DNA of 7,860 nucleotides from an uncultured Mesorhizobium sp. (lineage in GTDB: Bacteria > Pseudomonadota > Alphaproteobacteria > Rhizobiales > Rhizobiaceae), in assembly GCA_950071955.1 (NCBI GenBank), contig CATMOC010000157.1, positions 1 to 7,860 of the forward strand. The letters run 5' to 3'. Below, one piece after another: positions 1-5,868 of this stretch (its first letter is position 1; each line of letters begins with the position of its first letter). The notes under the pieces are model-generated. The model worked only from the letters and a program-made list of their open reading frames with translations. It had not been told where the DNA came from and did no database searches. Position numbers and translations under genes: made by a program.

Positions 1-518
1 TGGCCAAGGGGCTGATCGAACGCGGCTATGCCGCCAAAGGGCGGGTGAGCATTTCGGGCGGCTCGGCCGGTGGCGAACTGATGGGCGCTGCCATCAATTC
101 CGATCCCGATCTGTTCGGCGCGGTCGTCGCACATGTCCCTTTCGTTGACGTGCTCAACACGATGCTGGACGCCAGCCTGCCGCTGACGCCGGGCGAATGG
201 CCGGAATGGGGCAACCCGATCGAGGATGCGGAGGCGTTTCGCACCATTCAATCCTATGATCCCTATGGCAATGTCAAAGCGCAGGCCTATCCGCCGCTGA
301 TGGTGACGGCCGGTCTGAACGACCCGCGCGTCACCTATTGGGAGCCGGCGAAATGGGTGGCGCGGCTGCGCGACCGCAAGACGTCCGACAACCCCGTTCT
401 CTTCCGCATCAACATGGAAGCCGGCCACGCCGGCGCATCCGGCCGGTTCTCCCGCCTGGAGGAGATCGCCCTGACCTATGCCTTCGCGTTGAAAGTGACG
501 GGCAAGGCCGACGCCTGA
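1..518 (+). CDS. ptrB: Oligopeptidase B (S9 family serine peptidase), C-terminal part
   Basis: This is the 3' end of a gene whose start lies before the window; the frame is open from base 3 and stops with TGA at 516-518. The product is the end of the alpha/beta-hydrolase catalytic domain of a prolyl-oligopeptidase-family enzyme, which cleaves short peptides after basic residues. The nucleophile serine lies in GGSAGG (codon at 63-65). The catalytic aspartate is in LNDPRV (321-323) and the histidine in GHAGASGR (426-428), so the whole triad is present. [12 protein letters not shown] after the aspartate is typical of oligopeptidase B rather than prolyl endopeptidase or dipeptidyl peptidase IV. 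A valine GTG at 45 could be mistaken for a start, but the reading frame and family homology continue upstream of it. There is no signal peptide to assess. It converges on the amine oxidase gene 42 bases away. Family assignment is firm; substrate preference is inferred. Confidence 0.93.
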   Translation, partial: AKGLIERGYAAKGRVSISGGSAGGELMGAAINSDPDLFGAVVAHVPFVDVLNTMLDASLPLTPGEWPEWGNPIEDAEAFRTIQSYDPYGNVKAQAYPPLMVTAGLNDPRVTYWEPAKWVARLRDRKTSDNPVLFRINMEAGHAGASGRFSRLEEIALTYAFALKVTGKADA

Positions 519-552
519 TCCGCACGACCGGCTTTCGGCGCCGGCGCGGATC
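517..552. terminator. Bidirectional hairpin between convergent genes
   Basis: A nested inverted repeat starts on the last bases of the peptidase stop codon. The outer arms are GATCCGC (517-523) and GCGGATC (546-552). Inside them lie CCGGC and GCCGG around a TTTCGGC loop. It fills most of the 42-base gap between the convergent peptidase and amine oxidase genes, the expected place for a shared terminator. Neither side has a clear T-tract, so intrinsic termination is inferred from structure and location. Confidence 0.55.
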
Positions 553-560
553 TGCTCGGG

Positions 561-1814
561 TCAGACCGGTTGAAGGACCTGCGCGGCCAGCCGTGCAGCC
601 ACGTCGCGCCCGCTCTGGTAGGCGCCATGGGCGGTCGCCTGCCATTGCCGCGACAGCGCCTCGCCCGCGAAGGCGACGTTGCCGGTGTCGGCCGCGATGA
701 GGTCGTGCCGCCTGCGGGCGGTGCCAGGCCTGGCGTAGGAGTAACCGCCGCGCACGAACGGGTTGGCGTCCCAGCCGGACACGCCGCACGCGACGATTTC
801 CTTGCGGACATCGTGTCCGAACGCCAGCGCCAGCCGTTCGACCGCGAAGGCGGTCATCGCGGCTTCCCCCTCCGCGGACACGCCGCGAGCCAGATCGCCG
901 GCCATGTGCGCGATCATCACCGGCTCGCCGGAAGACATGATCTGGAAATCGACCGGCGAGGAGCCGTCGCCGGGGTCGATCATGCAGAAGAGCTTGCGCT
1001 CGTCGGCCACGATCTTGCGCCGCAAGGCAATCGCCACCTTTTCGTAGGCACCGCACGGCACGTCGCTGACGAAGTCCATTAGGACTTGCCGCGCCGGCCC
1101 CGGGCCGAAGCGGATCGCGCCGGAGAGCAGCACGTTCGTGGAGGCGGTCACGATCGCCGCGCGGGCTTCCAACGTTCCCTGAGGAGTCTCGACGCGGACG
1201 CGTCCGGCCATCTGATCGATGCCGGTCACTGCGACGCCGAGCCGGACCGGCAGACCGGCCGCCATTCGAGCGACGAGATCGCCGTATCCGGACACGACCG
1301 GCCAGTTGACGCCCGTGTCCTCGTAGTCGGCATAGCCTTTTGCCGACACGCGCTCGGGATCTTCGCTGGCCATCAGCGTCAGGATGTGGCGCACGGGCGC
1401 CGACCATCGCCCGGCGTCCGGTATCACCCCGGATATCGGGCGATCGACCTCGCTCGCCCCGAACGCCTCCACCGCCGCAAAAGCCGCCACGGTGTGCGAC
1501 CGAGCCAGCGTCGCTGTTTCGTCGTCCAGCCACCCCTCGCCCGACCAGATGGCAAAATGATTGGTGCGGATTTCGTTGCGATACGAAGCGCCGAGCCGGT
1601 CGGCCCAGGCGACGAGCGGATTGACGTCGGCGCAATGCAGCCAGTGGCAGCCCTGATCCCAGAGGTACGGCAGGGAGGTCTTGTCTGTGAAGGCCCTGCC
1701 CCCTACCCGCTCCGCGGCCTCCAGGATGACACAGGAGATGCCACGATCGCGGAGTTCGAGGCCCGCGCCAATACCGGCGGCGCCGGCCCCGACGATGACG
1801 ACGTCAACGGTCAA
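561..1814 (-). CDS. FAD-dependent amine oxidase / flavin monoamine oxidase family protein
   Basis: A 417-residue flavoprotein of the amine oxidase family (MAO/polyamine oxidase fold). The N-terminus is a Rossmann dinucleotide-binding motif, VGAGAAG (residues 8-14). It is followed by a ribose-binding acid at E32 in ILEAAERVGGR and the GGR flavin signature at 38-40. K259 in YEKVAI sits where these oxidases carry the lysine that holds a water at flavin N5. The C-terminal FAD motif is FAGEALSRQWQATAHGAYQSG (about 382-402), with GGYSY (357-361) before it. Start: TTG at 1814, with AGGGGG about 8 bases upstream. The nearer ATG at 1819 is in another frame and stops after two codons, and an in-frame TGA, the stop of the upstream cytochrome gene, excludes any longer form. 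No signal peptide is seen, so it should be cytoplasmic. It is last in the operon, 12 bases after the diheme cytochrome. The amine substrate cannot be read from sequence. Confidence 0.9.
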   Translation of the reverse strand: MTVDVVIVGAGAAGIGAGLELRDRGISCVILEAAERVGGRAFTDKTSLPYLWDQGCHWLHCADVNPLVAWADRLGASYRNEIRTNHFAIWSGEGWLDDETATLARSHTVAAFAAVEAFGASEVDRPISGVIPDAGRWSAPVRHILTLMASEDPERVSAKGYADYEDTGVNWPVVSGYGDLVARMAAGLPVRLGVAVTGIDQMAGRVRVETPQGTLEARAAIVTASTNVLLSGAIRFGPGPARQVLMDFVSDVPCGAYEKVAIALRRKIVADERKLFCMIDPGDGSSPVDFQIMSSGEPVMIAHMAGDLARGVSAEGEAAMTAFAVERLALAFGHDVRKEIVACGVSGWDANPFVRGGYSYARPGTARRRHDLIAADTGNVAFAGEALSRQWQATAHGAYQSGRDVAARLAAQVLQPV

Positions 1815-1826
1815 GGCATGTCCCCC

Positions 1827-2753
1827 TCACTGCCTTGCCGGGTACCCGTTCTCCCGCGCCGGCCCCGCCTTGAGATAGGCGGCAACAGCCTCACGGTCCT
1901 CGGTAGGCAGGCGGGCCATGTTCTTCTGGACTGCGACCATCGATCCGCCGACGGAATCGAAATCCGGCGTGAAGCCCGATTCGAGGAAATAGGCGATCTC
2001 GCCCGCCGACCAGTCGAGACCGCCGGGTGTGATGTTGGGGACGACCCCTTCGCCTTCGGCGGCGACAGCGCCGGCCAGCCATTCGTCCTTCTTCAGTCCG
2101 CCCGAGACGTCGCGCGGCGTGTGGCACTCGCCGCAATGGCCGGGGCCCTCGACCAGATACTGCCCGCGCGCCACCTGTTCTGACGCGTCCGGGATCTCAA
2201 GCACCGGATCGGGGCTCAGGTGAACGAACTTCCAAACCCCGATGCCGCGCCGGATGCTGAACGGGAACTTCAGCGCGTTCGCCGCGGCACGCCCCTCGAC
2301 AACAGGCAAGGTCTTCATGAATGCATAAAGGTCTGCCACGTCTGCTGGGTCCATGCGCGCATAGGAACCATACGGGAACGCCGGATAGTAGTGGCTACCC
2401 CTCGGCGACACGCCCCGCAGCATGGCGTTGGCGAGGTCACCTGCCGTCCAGCTGCCGATGCCGTCGTCCGGATGCTGGGAAATATTCGGGGCAACAAAAG
2501 TGCCGAACGGCGTCCTCAGTTCCAGCCCGCCGGACAGTTCGAGCACCGCATCGCCCTGGGACCCGGGACGCGCATGGCACGACGTGCACCCGCCCGCCCA
2601 GAAGATGCGCTCGCCGCGCGCGGCGTCGCCTTGCGGCAATGCCGCAAGGGACTGTTCCGAGAGCGGCTCCGGCGCGGTCGCAAACCAGAAGACAAGCCCG
2701 CCCGCTGCAGCCACAATGGCCGCCGCGACGGCGAGCTTGCCCAGGAGATTCAT
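1827..2753 (-). CDS. Diheme c-type cytochrome, membrane-anchored (alcohol/gluconate dehydrogenase cytochrome subunit-like)
   Basis: A 308-residue protein with an N-terminal hydrophobic segment (about residues 6-26), which is a signal anchor or signal peptide, then two cytochrome c domains. Heme-attachment motifs are CTSCH at 56-60 and CGECH at 207-211. Likely axial methionines are M134 (in YARMDPADV) and M272 (in GSMVAVQ), each followed by the helix ending in a YAFMKTLP or AAYLKAGP type sequence that closes such domains. The two-domain layout with APNIS and VPNITP after each heme resembles the cytochrome subunits of membrane alcohol and gluconate dehydrogenases, but no dehydrogenase lies beside it here. 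Role: periplasmic electron transfer. An in-frame TTG at 2813 lies inside the upstream gene and would bury the hydrophobic segment, so ATG 2753 is preferred. Its ribosome site is weak, and translation may be coupled to the upstream stop 17 bases away. Confidence 0.9.
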   Translation of the reverse strand: MNLLGKLAVAAAIVAAAGGLVFWFATAPEPLSEQSLAALPQGDAARGERIFWAGGCTSCHARPGSQGDAVLELSGGLELRTPFGTFVAPNISQHPDDGIGSWTAGDLANAMLRGVSPRGSHYYPAFPYGSYARMDPADVADLYAFMKTLPVVEGRAAANALKFPFSIRRGIGVWKFVHLSPDPVLEIPDASEQVARGQYLVEGPGHCGECHTPRDVSGGLKKDEWLAGAVAAEGEGVVPNITPGGLDWSAGEIAYFLESGFTPDFDSVGGSMVAVQKNMARLPTEDREAVAAYLKAGPARENGYPARQ

Positions 2754-2770
2754 GGGTAGACGGCTGCCGA

Positions 2771-3211
2771 TCAGCCTTCCGGTGCGCGATACACCTCGTG
2801 GCAGCCGCCGCAATTGCTGCCGATCTTTCCGAGCGCGGCTCCAAGGGCCGCCTGGTCGGCCGGCGGGGTCGCTGCGACCTCCGCCACGTCCGCCTTCAGC
2901 TTGTCTGCCCGCGCGGTGAAGTCGTCCCAGGCCGTCCAGATGACCGGCAGGGCACGGTTTTTGTCTCCGCCCGTGCTTCCTTCCGGGAAGAGCACAGCCG
3001 CATCGAACTTCTCGGTTCGCGCCTGTAGCTCCGTGAGCGCGGCGGCCGTCGCGGCCGCATCGAACGGCTTCTCACCCTTTGCCATGGGAGCCAGTTGCCC
3101 GAGTTGCTGGCCGAAGGACTTCATCAGCGCCACCCGATCCTCGTGCGGATCGGCGAACGATGCGCCCGATACGAGGGTGAAGGTGGTGACGGCGAGTAGA
3201 AACGTCTTCAT
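2771..3211 (-). CDS. Class II cytochrome c (cytochrome c'/c-556 type)
   Basis: A 146-residue exported cytochrome. Residues 1-20 form a Sec signal peptide, with cleavage predicted after SFA. The mature part is helical, and the single heme site CGGCH (134-138) lies near the C-terminus, followed by EVYR. That placement marks class II cytochromes (four-helix bundle) rather than class I. Near the mature N-terminus the DRVALMK stretch places M30 where low-spin c-556 proteins carry the sixth heme ligand. High-spin cytochromes c' have another residue there, so this one may be an electron carrier rather than a gas-binding protein; that is inference. GGAGG lies 7 bases before the ATG at 3211. It is the first gene of the cytochrome-cytochrome-amine oxidase cluster and directly follows a repeat-rich regulatory region. 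Confidence 0.91.
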   Translation of the reverse strand: MKTFLLAVTTFTLVSGASFADPHEDRVALMKSFGQQLGQLAPMAKGEKPFDAAATAAALTELQARTEKFDAAVLFPEGSTGGDKNRALPVIWTAWDDFTARADKLKADVAEVAATPPADQAALGAALGKIGSNCGGCHEVYRAPEG

Positions 3212-3227
3212 GCGAAATCCTCCGGTA

Positions 3228-3250
3228 CCTTGCTGAGCTCAGCCTTGCTG
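3228..3250. repeat. Direct repeat CCTTGCTG flanking palindrome CTGAGCTCAG
   Basis: CCTTGCTG occurs at 3228-3235 and again at 3243-3250, 15 bases apart. The perfect 10-base palindrome CTGAGCTCAG (3233-3242) overlaps the end of the first copy. It lies just upstream of the cytochrome ribosome site, in the leader if transcription starts further up. It could be an operator or an mRNA leader structure; function is not shown. Confidence 0.4.
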
Positions 3251-3263
3251 GGGAAACGTGAGG

Positions 3264-3278
3264 TATCCCAAGGGGATA
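3264..3278. promoter_or_regulatory. Palindromic site TATCCCAAGGGGATA
   Basis: A perfect 6-base inverted repeat, TATCCC and GGGATA, is separated by AAG. It sits about 55-65 bases upstream of the cytochrome start codon. The size and symmetry suit a dimeric DNA-binding protein. No regulator gene is adjacent and I do not recognise the motif. Confidence 0.4.
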
Positions 3279-3290
3279 ATGTCCGGTTTT

Positions 3291-3320
3291 GCGTTCACGC
3301 GCGTTCACGCTCGCGTGAGC
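3291..3320. repeat. Tandem 10-base repeat GCGTTCACGC x2 plus inverted half-copy
   Basis: GCGTTCACGC is repeated exactly at 3291-3300 and 3301-3310. It is followed by TCGCGTGAGC, so that TCACGC (3305-3310) and GCGTGA (3313-3318) form an inverted repeat across TC. The array lies just downstream of a possible -35/-10 pair for the cytochrome operon, a usual position for a repressor site. Operator function is inferred. Confidence 0.5.
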
Positions 3321-3322
3321 GG

Positions 3323-3351
3323 TGGTATCGGCTTGGTCGACAGACTGTCAA
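3323..3351 (-). promoter_or_regulatory. Possible promoter of the cytochrome/amine oxidase operon
   Basis: On the minus strand a perfect TTGACA (3351-3346) is followed after 17 bases by ATACCA (3328-3323), a poor -10. The -35 is convincing and lies just past the sodB terminator. The weak -10 suggests an activator is needed or that another sigma factor reads the region. If correct, the leader would be roughly 100 bases and would contain all three repeat elements. Confidence 0.35.
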
Positions 3352-3357
3352 CGAAAT

Positions 3358-3380
3358 CGCCCCGGACATGATCCGGGGCG
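3358..3380 (-). terminator. Intrinsic terminator after sodB
   Basis: A perfect 9-base stem, CGCCCCGGA (3358-3366) and TCCGGGGCG (3372-3380), has a 5-base loop and begins 19 bases past the sodB stop. On the minus strand it is followed by ATTTCGTT, a short T-rich run. This should separate sodB transcription from the cytochrome operon. Confidence 0.7.
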
Positions 3381-3398
3381 TTCGGTTCGTTCTCGGGT

Positions 3399-3998
3399 TC
3401 AGCTGGCCTTTTCGTAGCAGTCCAGAACGTGGTCCCAGTTGATGAGGTTGTCGACAAAGGCCTCGAGATACTTCGGCCGCGCGTTGCGGTAGTCGATGTA
3501 ATAGGAATGCTCCCAGACATCGACGCCCAGGATCGGCGTGGCGCCGTGGACGAGCGGGTTCTCGCCGTTCGGCGTCTTCATGATCTCGAGCTTGCCGTTC
3601 TTGACCGCCACCCAGGCCCAGCCCGAACCGAACTGCCCCACGCCCGCCGCCACGAAGTCGGACTTGAACTTGTCGTAACCTCCGAGGTCGCTGTCGAAGG
3701 CCTTCTGGAGCGCTCCGGGCAGGCTCTTGCCGCCGCCGCCCTTCTTCATCCACTTCCAGAAATGGATGTGGTTGTAGTGCTGGCCGGCATTGTTGAAGAG
3801 CGGCTGGTTCTTGCCGAAGGACTGCTTGACGATCTCCTCCAGCGACAGGTTCTCCATGCCGGCCGCCGCGGCGAGTTCGTTGCCCTTGTCGACATACGCC
3901 TTGTGGTGCTTGTCGTGATGATACTCGAGGGTCTCGCGCGACATGTAGGGCTGGAGTGCCTCGTAGTCGTAAGGCAGTGCGGGAAGTTCAAAAGCCAT
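3399..3998 (-). CDS. sodB: Superoxide dismutase, Fe/Mn family (Fe-type)
   Basis: A complete 199-residue superoxide dismutase, close to the family's usual length, which converts superoxide to oxygen and hydrogen peroxide. By comparison with the E. coli iron enzyme the metal ligands are H27 (in EYHHDKHH), H77 (in HYNHIHFW), and D160 and H164 (in DVWEH). Q73, four residues before H77, is where iron enzymes carry the active-site glutamine; Mn enzymes have glycine there. Related rhizobial enzymes can be cambialistic, so the metal used in the cell is not certain. There is no signal peptide, so it acts in the cytoplasm. The ATG at 3998 has AGAGGAG about 7 bases upstream. It has its own promoter (4039-4066) and terminator (3358-3380), so it is probably monocistronic. 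Confidence 0.97.
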   Translation of the reverse strand: MAFELPALPYDYEALQPYMSRETLEYHHDKHHKAYVDKGNELAAAAGMENLSLEEIVKQSFGKNQPLFNNAGQHYNHIHFWKWMKKGGGGKSLPGALQKAFDSDLGGYDKFKSDFVAAGVGQFGSGWAWVAVKNGKLEIMKTPNGENPLVHGATPILGVDVWEHSYYIDYRNARPKYLEAFVDNLINWDHVLDCYEKAS

Positions 3999-4038
3999 GA
4001 TCGATCTCCTCTATGAATGAAATGACGTGCCGGACATA

Positions 4039-4066
4039 AGAATAGGTTTTCGCCGGCGCCAGACAA
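4039..4066 (-). promoter_or_regulatory. Probable sodB promoter
   Basis: On the minus strand TTGTCT (4066-4061) and TATTCT (4044-4039) are separated by 16 bases and lie 40 bases or more before the sodB ATG. Both boxes are fair matches to housekeeping consensus. The predicted leader of about 30 bases would contain the ribosome site. Confidence 0.5.
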
Positions 4067-4073
4067 CCGTGCT

Positions 4074-4091
4074 GCCCCCTCGGGAAGGGGC
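4074..4091. terminator. GC hairpin after the aminotransferase gene
   Basis: GCCCCCT (4074-4080) and AGGGGC (4086-4091) form a stem around CGGGA with one bulged base, 10 bases past the aminotransferase stop. On the minus strand no T-run follows; on the plus strand CTTT does. It is a plausible weak terminator, by position mainly. Confidence 0.4.
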
Positions 4092-4100
4092 CTTTCCGTC

Positions 4101-4970
4101 TCAAACCGAGTGCGCCCACTCCCAATAGAGGTCGCGCGCCTTCTTGGCCACCGGCCCAGGCTGCAACTGGCGGTCCTCGATTCGGATGATCGGGACCACC
4201 TTCGAGTGGTTGCCGGTCGAGAATATCTCGTCGGCGTTCAGGAAGTCGGCTAGCTTCAGGGTCTTTTCAACCACGCGCGTTCCCGCATCGGAAAGCAGTT
4301 CGATGGCGCGCGCGCGGGTGATGCCCGACAGGAACGTGCCGTTCTCGACCGGCGTGAACACGACGCCGTCGCGGACCATGAAGATGTTCGACGTGCCCGT
4401 CTCGGCCACGTTGCCCAGCATGTCGAGCACCAGCGCATTGTCGAAACCGCGCGACTTCGCTTCCACGATGGCGCGGCCGTTGTTGGGATAGAGGCAGCCG
4501 GCCTTGGCGTTAGTCGGCATCGTCTCGATCGTCGGGCGCCGGAAGGGCGACACGGTGACGGAAAAGCCGGACGGCGAAATCATCGGCGCCTCGTAGAGGC
4601 AGAGGCAGAACCGGGTCGACTGGGGATCGGCCGGAACGCCCATGTAGCCGCCATGCTCGGCCCAGTACATCGGGCGGATGTAGACGGCGGTCTTGCCGTC
4701 GAACTTCTTCAGGCCTTCCCAGGTGAGCTCGACGATCGCGTCGGCGGTCATGGTCGGCTTGAGCCCGAGCGCCAGCGCCGATGCGTTCACGCGAGCGGCA
4801 TGCCGGTCGAGGTCCGGCGCCACGTCCTCGAACCAGCGGGCGCCGTCGAAGACGCTGGTGCCGAGCCACATCGCGTGGCTGCGTGGCCCGATCAGAGCCA
4901 CGTTGCCTTCGTGCCAGTCGCCGTCGACGAAGGTCCAGGTGAGGCTCTGTGCTTTGGTATCGACCGCCAT
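4101..4970 (-). CDS. ilvE: Branched-chain amino acid aminotransferase (class IV PLP enzyme)
   Basis: A 289-residue fold-type IV aminotransferase, which interconverts leucine, isoleucine and valine with their 2-oxo acids using 2-oxoglutarate/glutamate. K156 in NAKAGCLYPNN is the PLP Schiff-base lysine. E190 in NVAETGTSNIF contacts the pyridine nitrogen, and R60 matches the phosphate-binding arginine. GTFLSGITRARAIELL (about 211-226) is the next conserved block. The ATG at 4970 (MAVDTKAQ) has GGAAGG upstream. A longer in-frame form would begin at a TTG at 5027, which is the first triplet of the likely -35 box, so it is rejected. Some members of this fold act on D-amino acids or aminodeoxychorismate; the overall sequence and length favour the branched-chain enzyme. 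Rhizobia often have several paralogues, so the symbol is tentative in number. Confidence 0.9.
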   Translation of the reverse strand: MAVDTKAQSLTWTFVDGDWHEGNVALIGPRSHAMWLGTSVFDGARWFEDVAPDLDRHAARVNASALALGLKPTMTADAIVELTWEGLKKFDGKTAVYIRPMYWAEHGGYMGVPADPQSTRFCLCLYEAPMISPSGFSVTVSPFRRPTIETMPTNAKAGCLYPNNGRAIVEAKSRGFDNALVLDMLGNVAETGTSNIFMVRDGVVFTPVENGTFLSGITRARAIELLSDAGTRVVEKTLKLADFLNADEIFSTGNHSKVVPIIRIEDRQLQPGPVAKKARDLYWEWAHSV

Positions 4971-4999
4971 GTGTTTCCACCTTCCGGTTTTGCGGCCTA

Positions 5000-5027
5000 T
5001 GGATAGCGGCTGCGCTTCGGGCGTCAA
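5000..5027 (-). promoter_or_regulatory. Probable aminotransferase promoter
   Basis: TTGACG (5027-5022) and TATCCA (5005-5000) are spaced by 16 bases on the minus strand, about 30 bases before the ATG at 4970. The good -35 and the short leader holding GGAAGG make this the likely promoter. Confidence 0.5.
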
Positions 5028-5063
5028 TCGCCCTTCTCCTCAATTCTCTTGCACCAGCGGGGT

Positions 5064-5092
5064 CTTGACCGGCACGGGCCCATCGGGTCAAG
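5064..5092. promoter_or_regulatory. Inverted repeat CTTGACC-N15-GGTCAAG in divergent intergenic region
   Basis: Perfect 7-base arms, CTTGACC (5064-5070) and GGTCAAG (5086-5092), have centres 22 bases apart, about two DNA turns. They lie between the divergent aminotransferase and dehalogenase genes. CTTGAC also matches the alphaproteobacterial -35 box in either orientation, so it may instead be promoter DNA for the dehalogenase. No good -10 follows at 17 bases. Confidence 0.4.
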
Positions 5093-5119
5093 TCGACCGA
5101 ACCGGAACGGCTCCTCCTC

Positions 5120-5782
5120 ATGCGACACACAGCCTTCGTCTTCGATGCCTATGGCACGCTTTTCGACGTCCACGCCGCGGTGCGGCGCCATGCCGATGCG
5201 GTCGGGCCGGACGCGCAGCTTCTGTCGGAGATCTGGCGCGCCAAGCAGCTCGAATATTCCTGGGTCCGCACCCTGATGGGCGACTTTGCGGATTTCTGGC
5301 AACTGACCGAGCAGGCGCTCGACTTCGCCTATGCGAAGGTCCCGTCTGCCGACACCGCACAGCGACAGAACCTCCTCGATGCCTACTGGAAACTCGACTG
5401 TTATCCGGAAGTGCCCGCCGTGCTGAAGGGATTGAAGGAAGACGGCGCCCGTCTCGCCATCCTTTCAAACGGCTCGCGCGCTATGCTCGACGCGGCTGTC
5501 AGATCGGCCGGCCTCGACCTGGTGCTCGACGATGTGTTCTCGGTTGACGACGTCAAGCGCTTCAAGACCGATCCAGGCGTCTACGACATGGTCACCACGG
5601 CGTGGCGCCTCTACCCCGACGCCGTGTCCTTTCAGTCCTCGAACCGGTGGGACATCGCCGGCGCCACGCGCTTCGGCTTCCGCACGGTCTGGATCAACCG
5701 TAGTAATCAACCAGACGAGTACCTCGACCATCCGCCGGCGATCATCTTGCCCTCGCTGGAAAGCCTGCGGCAGATCGGCTGA
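5120..5782 (+). CDS. (S)-2-haloacid dehalogenase, type II (HAD superfamily)
   Basis: A complete 220-residue HAD-superfamily hydrolase that should hydrolyse L-2-haloacids to D-2-hydroxy acids through an aspartyl ester. D9 in FDAYGTL is the nucleophile. Compared with the Pseudomonas sp. YL enzyme L-DEX, all nine catalytic residues are found at a constant small offset: D9, T13, R40, S116, K149, Y155, S173, N175 and D178. The cap domain lies between about residues 16 and 95. SSNRWDIAGA (173-182) is the signature that separates haloacid dehalogenases from phosphatases. ATG 5120 is used; the ribosome site is poor (GGAACGG about 10 bases upstream). It is divergent from the aminotransferase. The natural substrate is unknown, and many environmental members act on compounds other than chlorinated acids. 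There is no signal peptide, so it is cytoplasmic. Confidence 0.92.
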   Translation: MRHTAFVFDAYGTLFDVHAAVRRHADAVGPDAQLLSEIWRAKQLEYSWVRTLMGDFADFWQLTEQALDFAYAKVPSADTAQRQNLLDAYWKLDCYPEVPAVLKGLKEDGARLAILSNGSRAMLDAAVRSAGLDLVLDDVFSVDDVKRFKTDPGVYDMVTTAWRLYPDAVSFQSSNRWDIAGATRFGFRTVWINRSNQPDEYLDHPPAIILPSLESLRQIG

Positions 5783-5868
5783 AACCCTTCCGGCACCAGC
5801 TGCATCCGGTCAGGAAACCCTTCGCCCTGTGCGGCGTTGTCGTGCGTCAACCAGGATCGTTCGCACCC

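Noticed and set aside
409..1635. 408-codon open frame on the minus strand overlapping the amine oxidase
   Set aside because: It is a shifted-frame shadow: arginine-rich composition, no family motifs, and it covers a well-supported FAD protein. Long shadow frames are expected in GC-rich coding DNA.
1086..2183. 365-codon open frame on the plus strand
   Set aside because: Antisense to both the amine oxidase and the diheme cytochrome, crossing their junction, with no recognisable domain or ribosome site.
2754..2813. 20-residue N-terminal extension of the diheme cytochrome
   Set aside because: It would start at a TTG inside the upstream gene and place an arginine-rich segment before the hydrophobic anchor; ATG 2753 fits better.
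3291..3320. Tandem 10-base repeats considered as a CRISPR remnant or replication iteron
   Set aside because: Only two copies with no spacers and no cas or rep gene nearby; the position relative to the promoter fits an operator better.
3429..4016. 195-codon plus-strand frame opposite sodB
   Set aside because: An antisense shadow of a highly conserved gene, with no homology character of its own.
4971..5027. 19-residue N-terminal extension of the aminotransferase
   Set aside because: Its TTG start is the first triplet of the probable -35 box TTGACG, and the ATG at 4970 has its own ribosome site.
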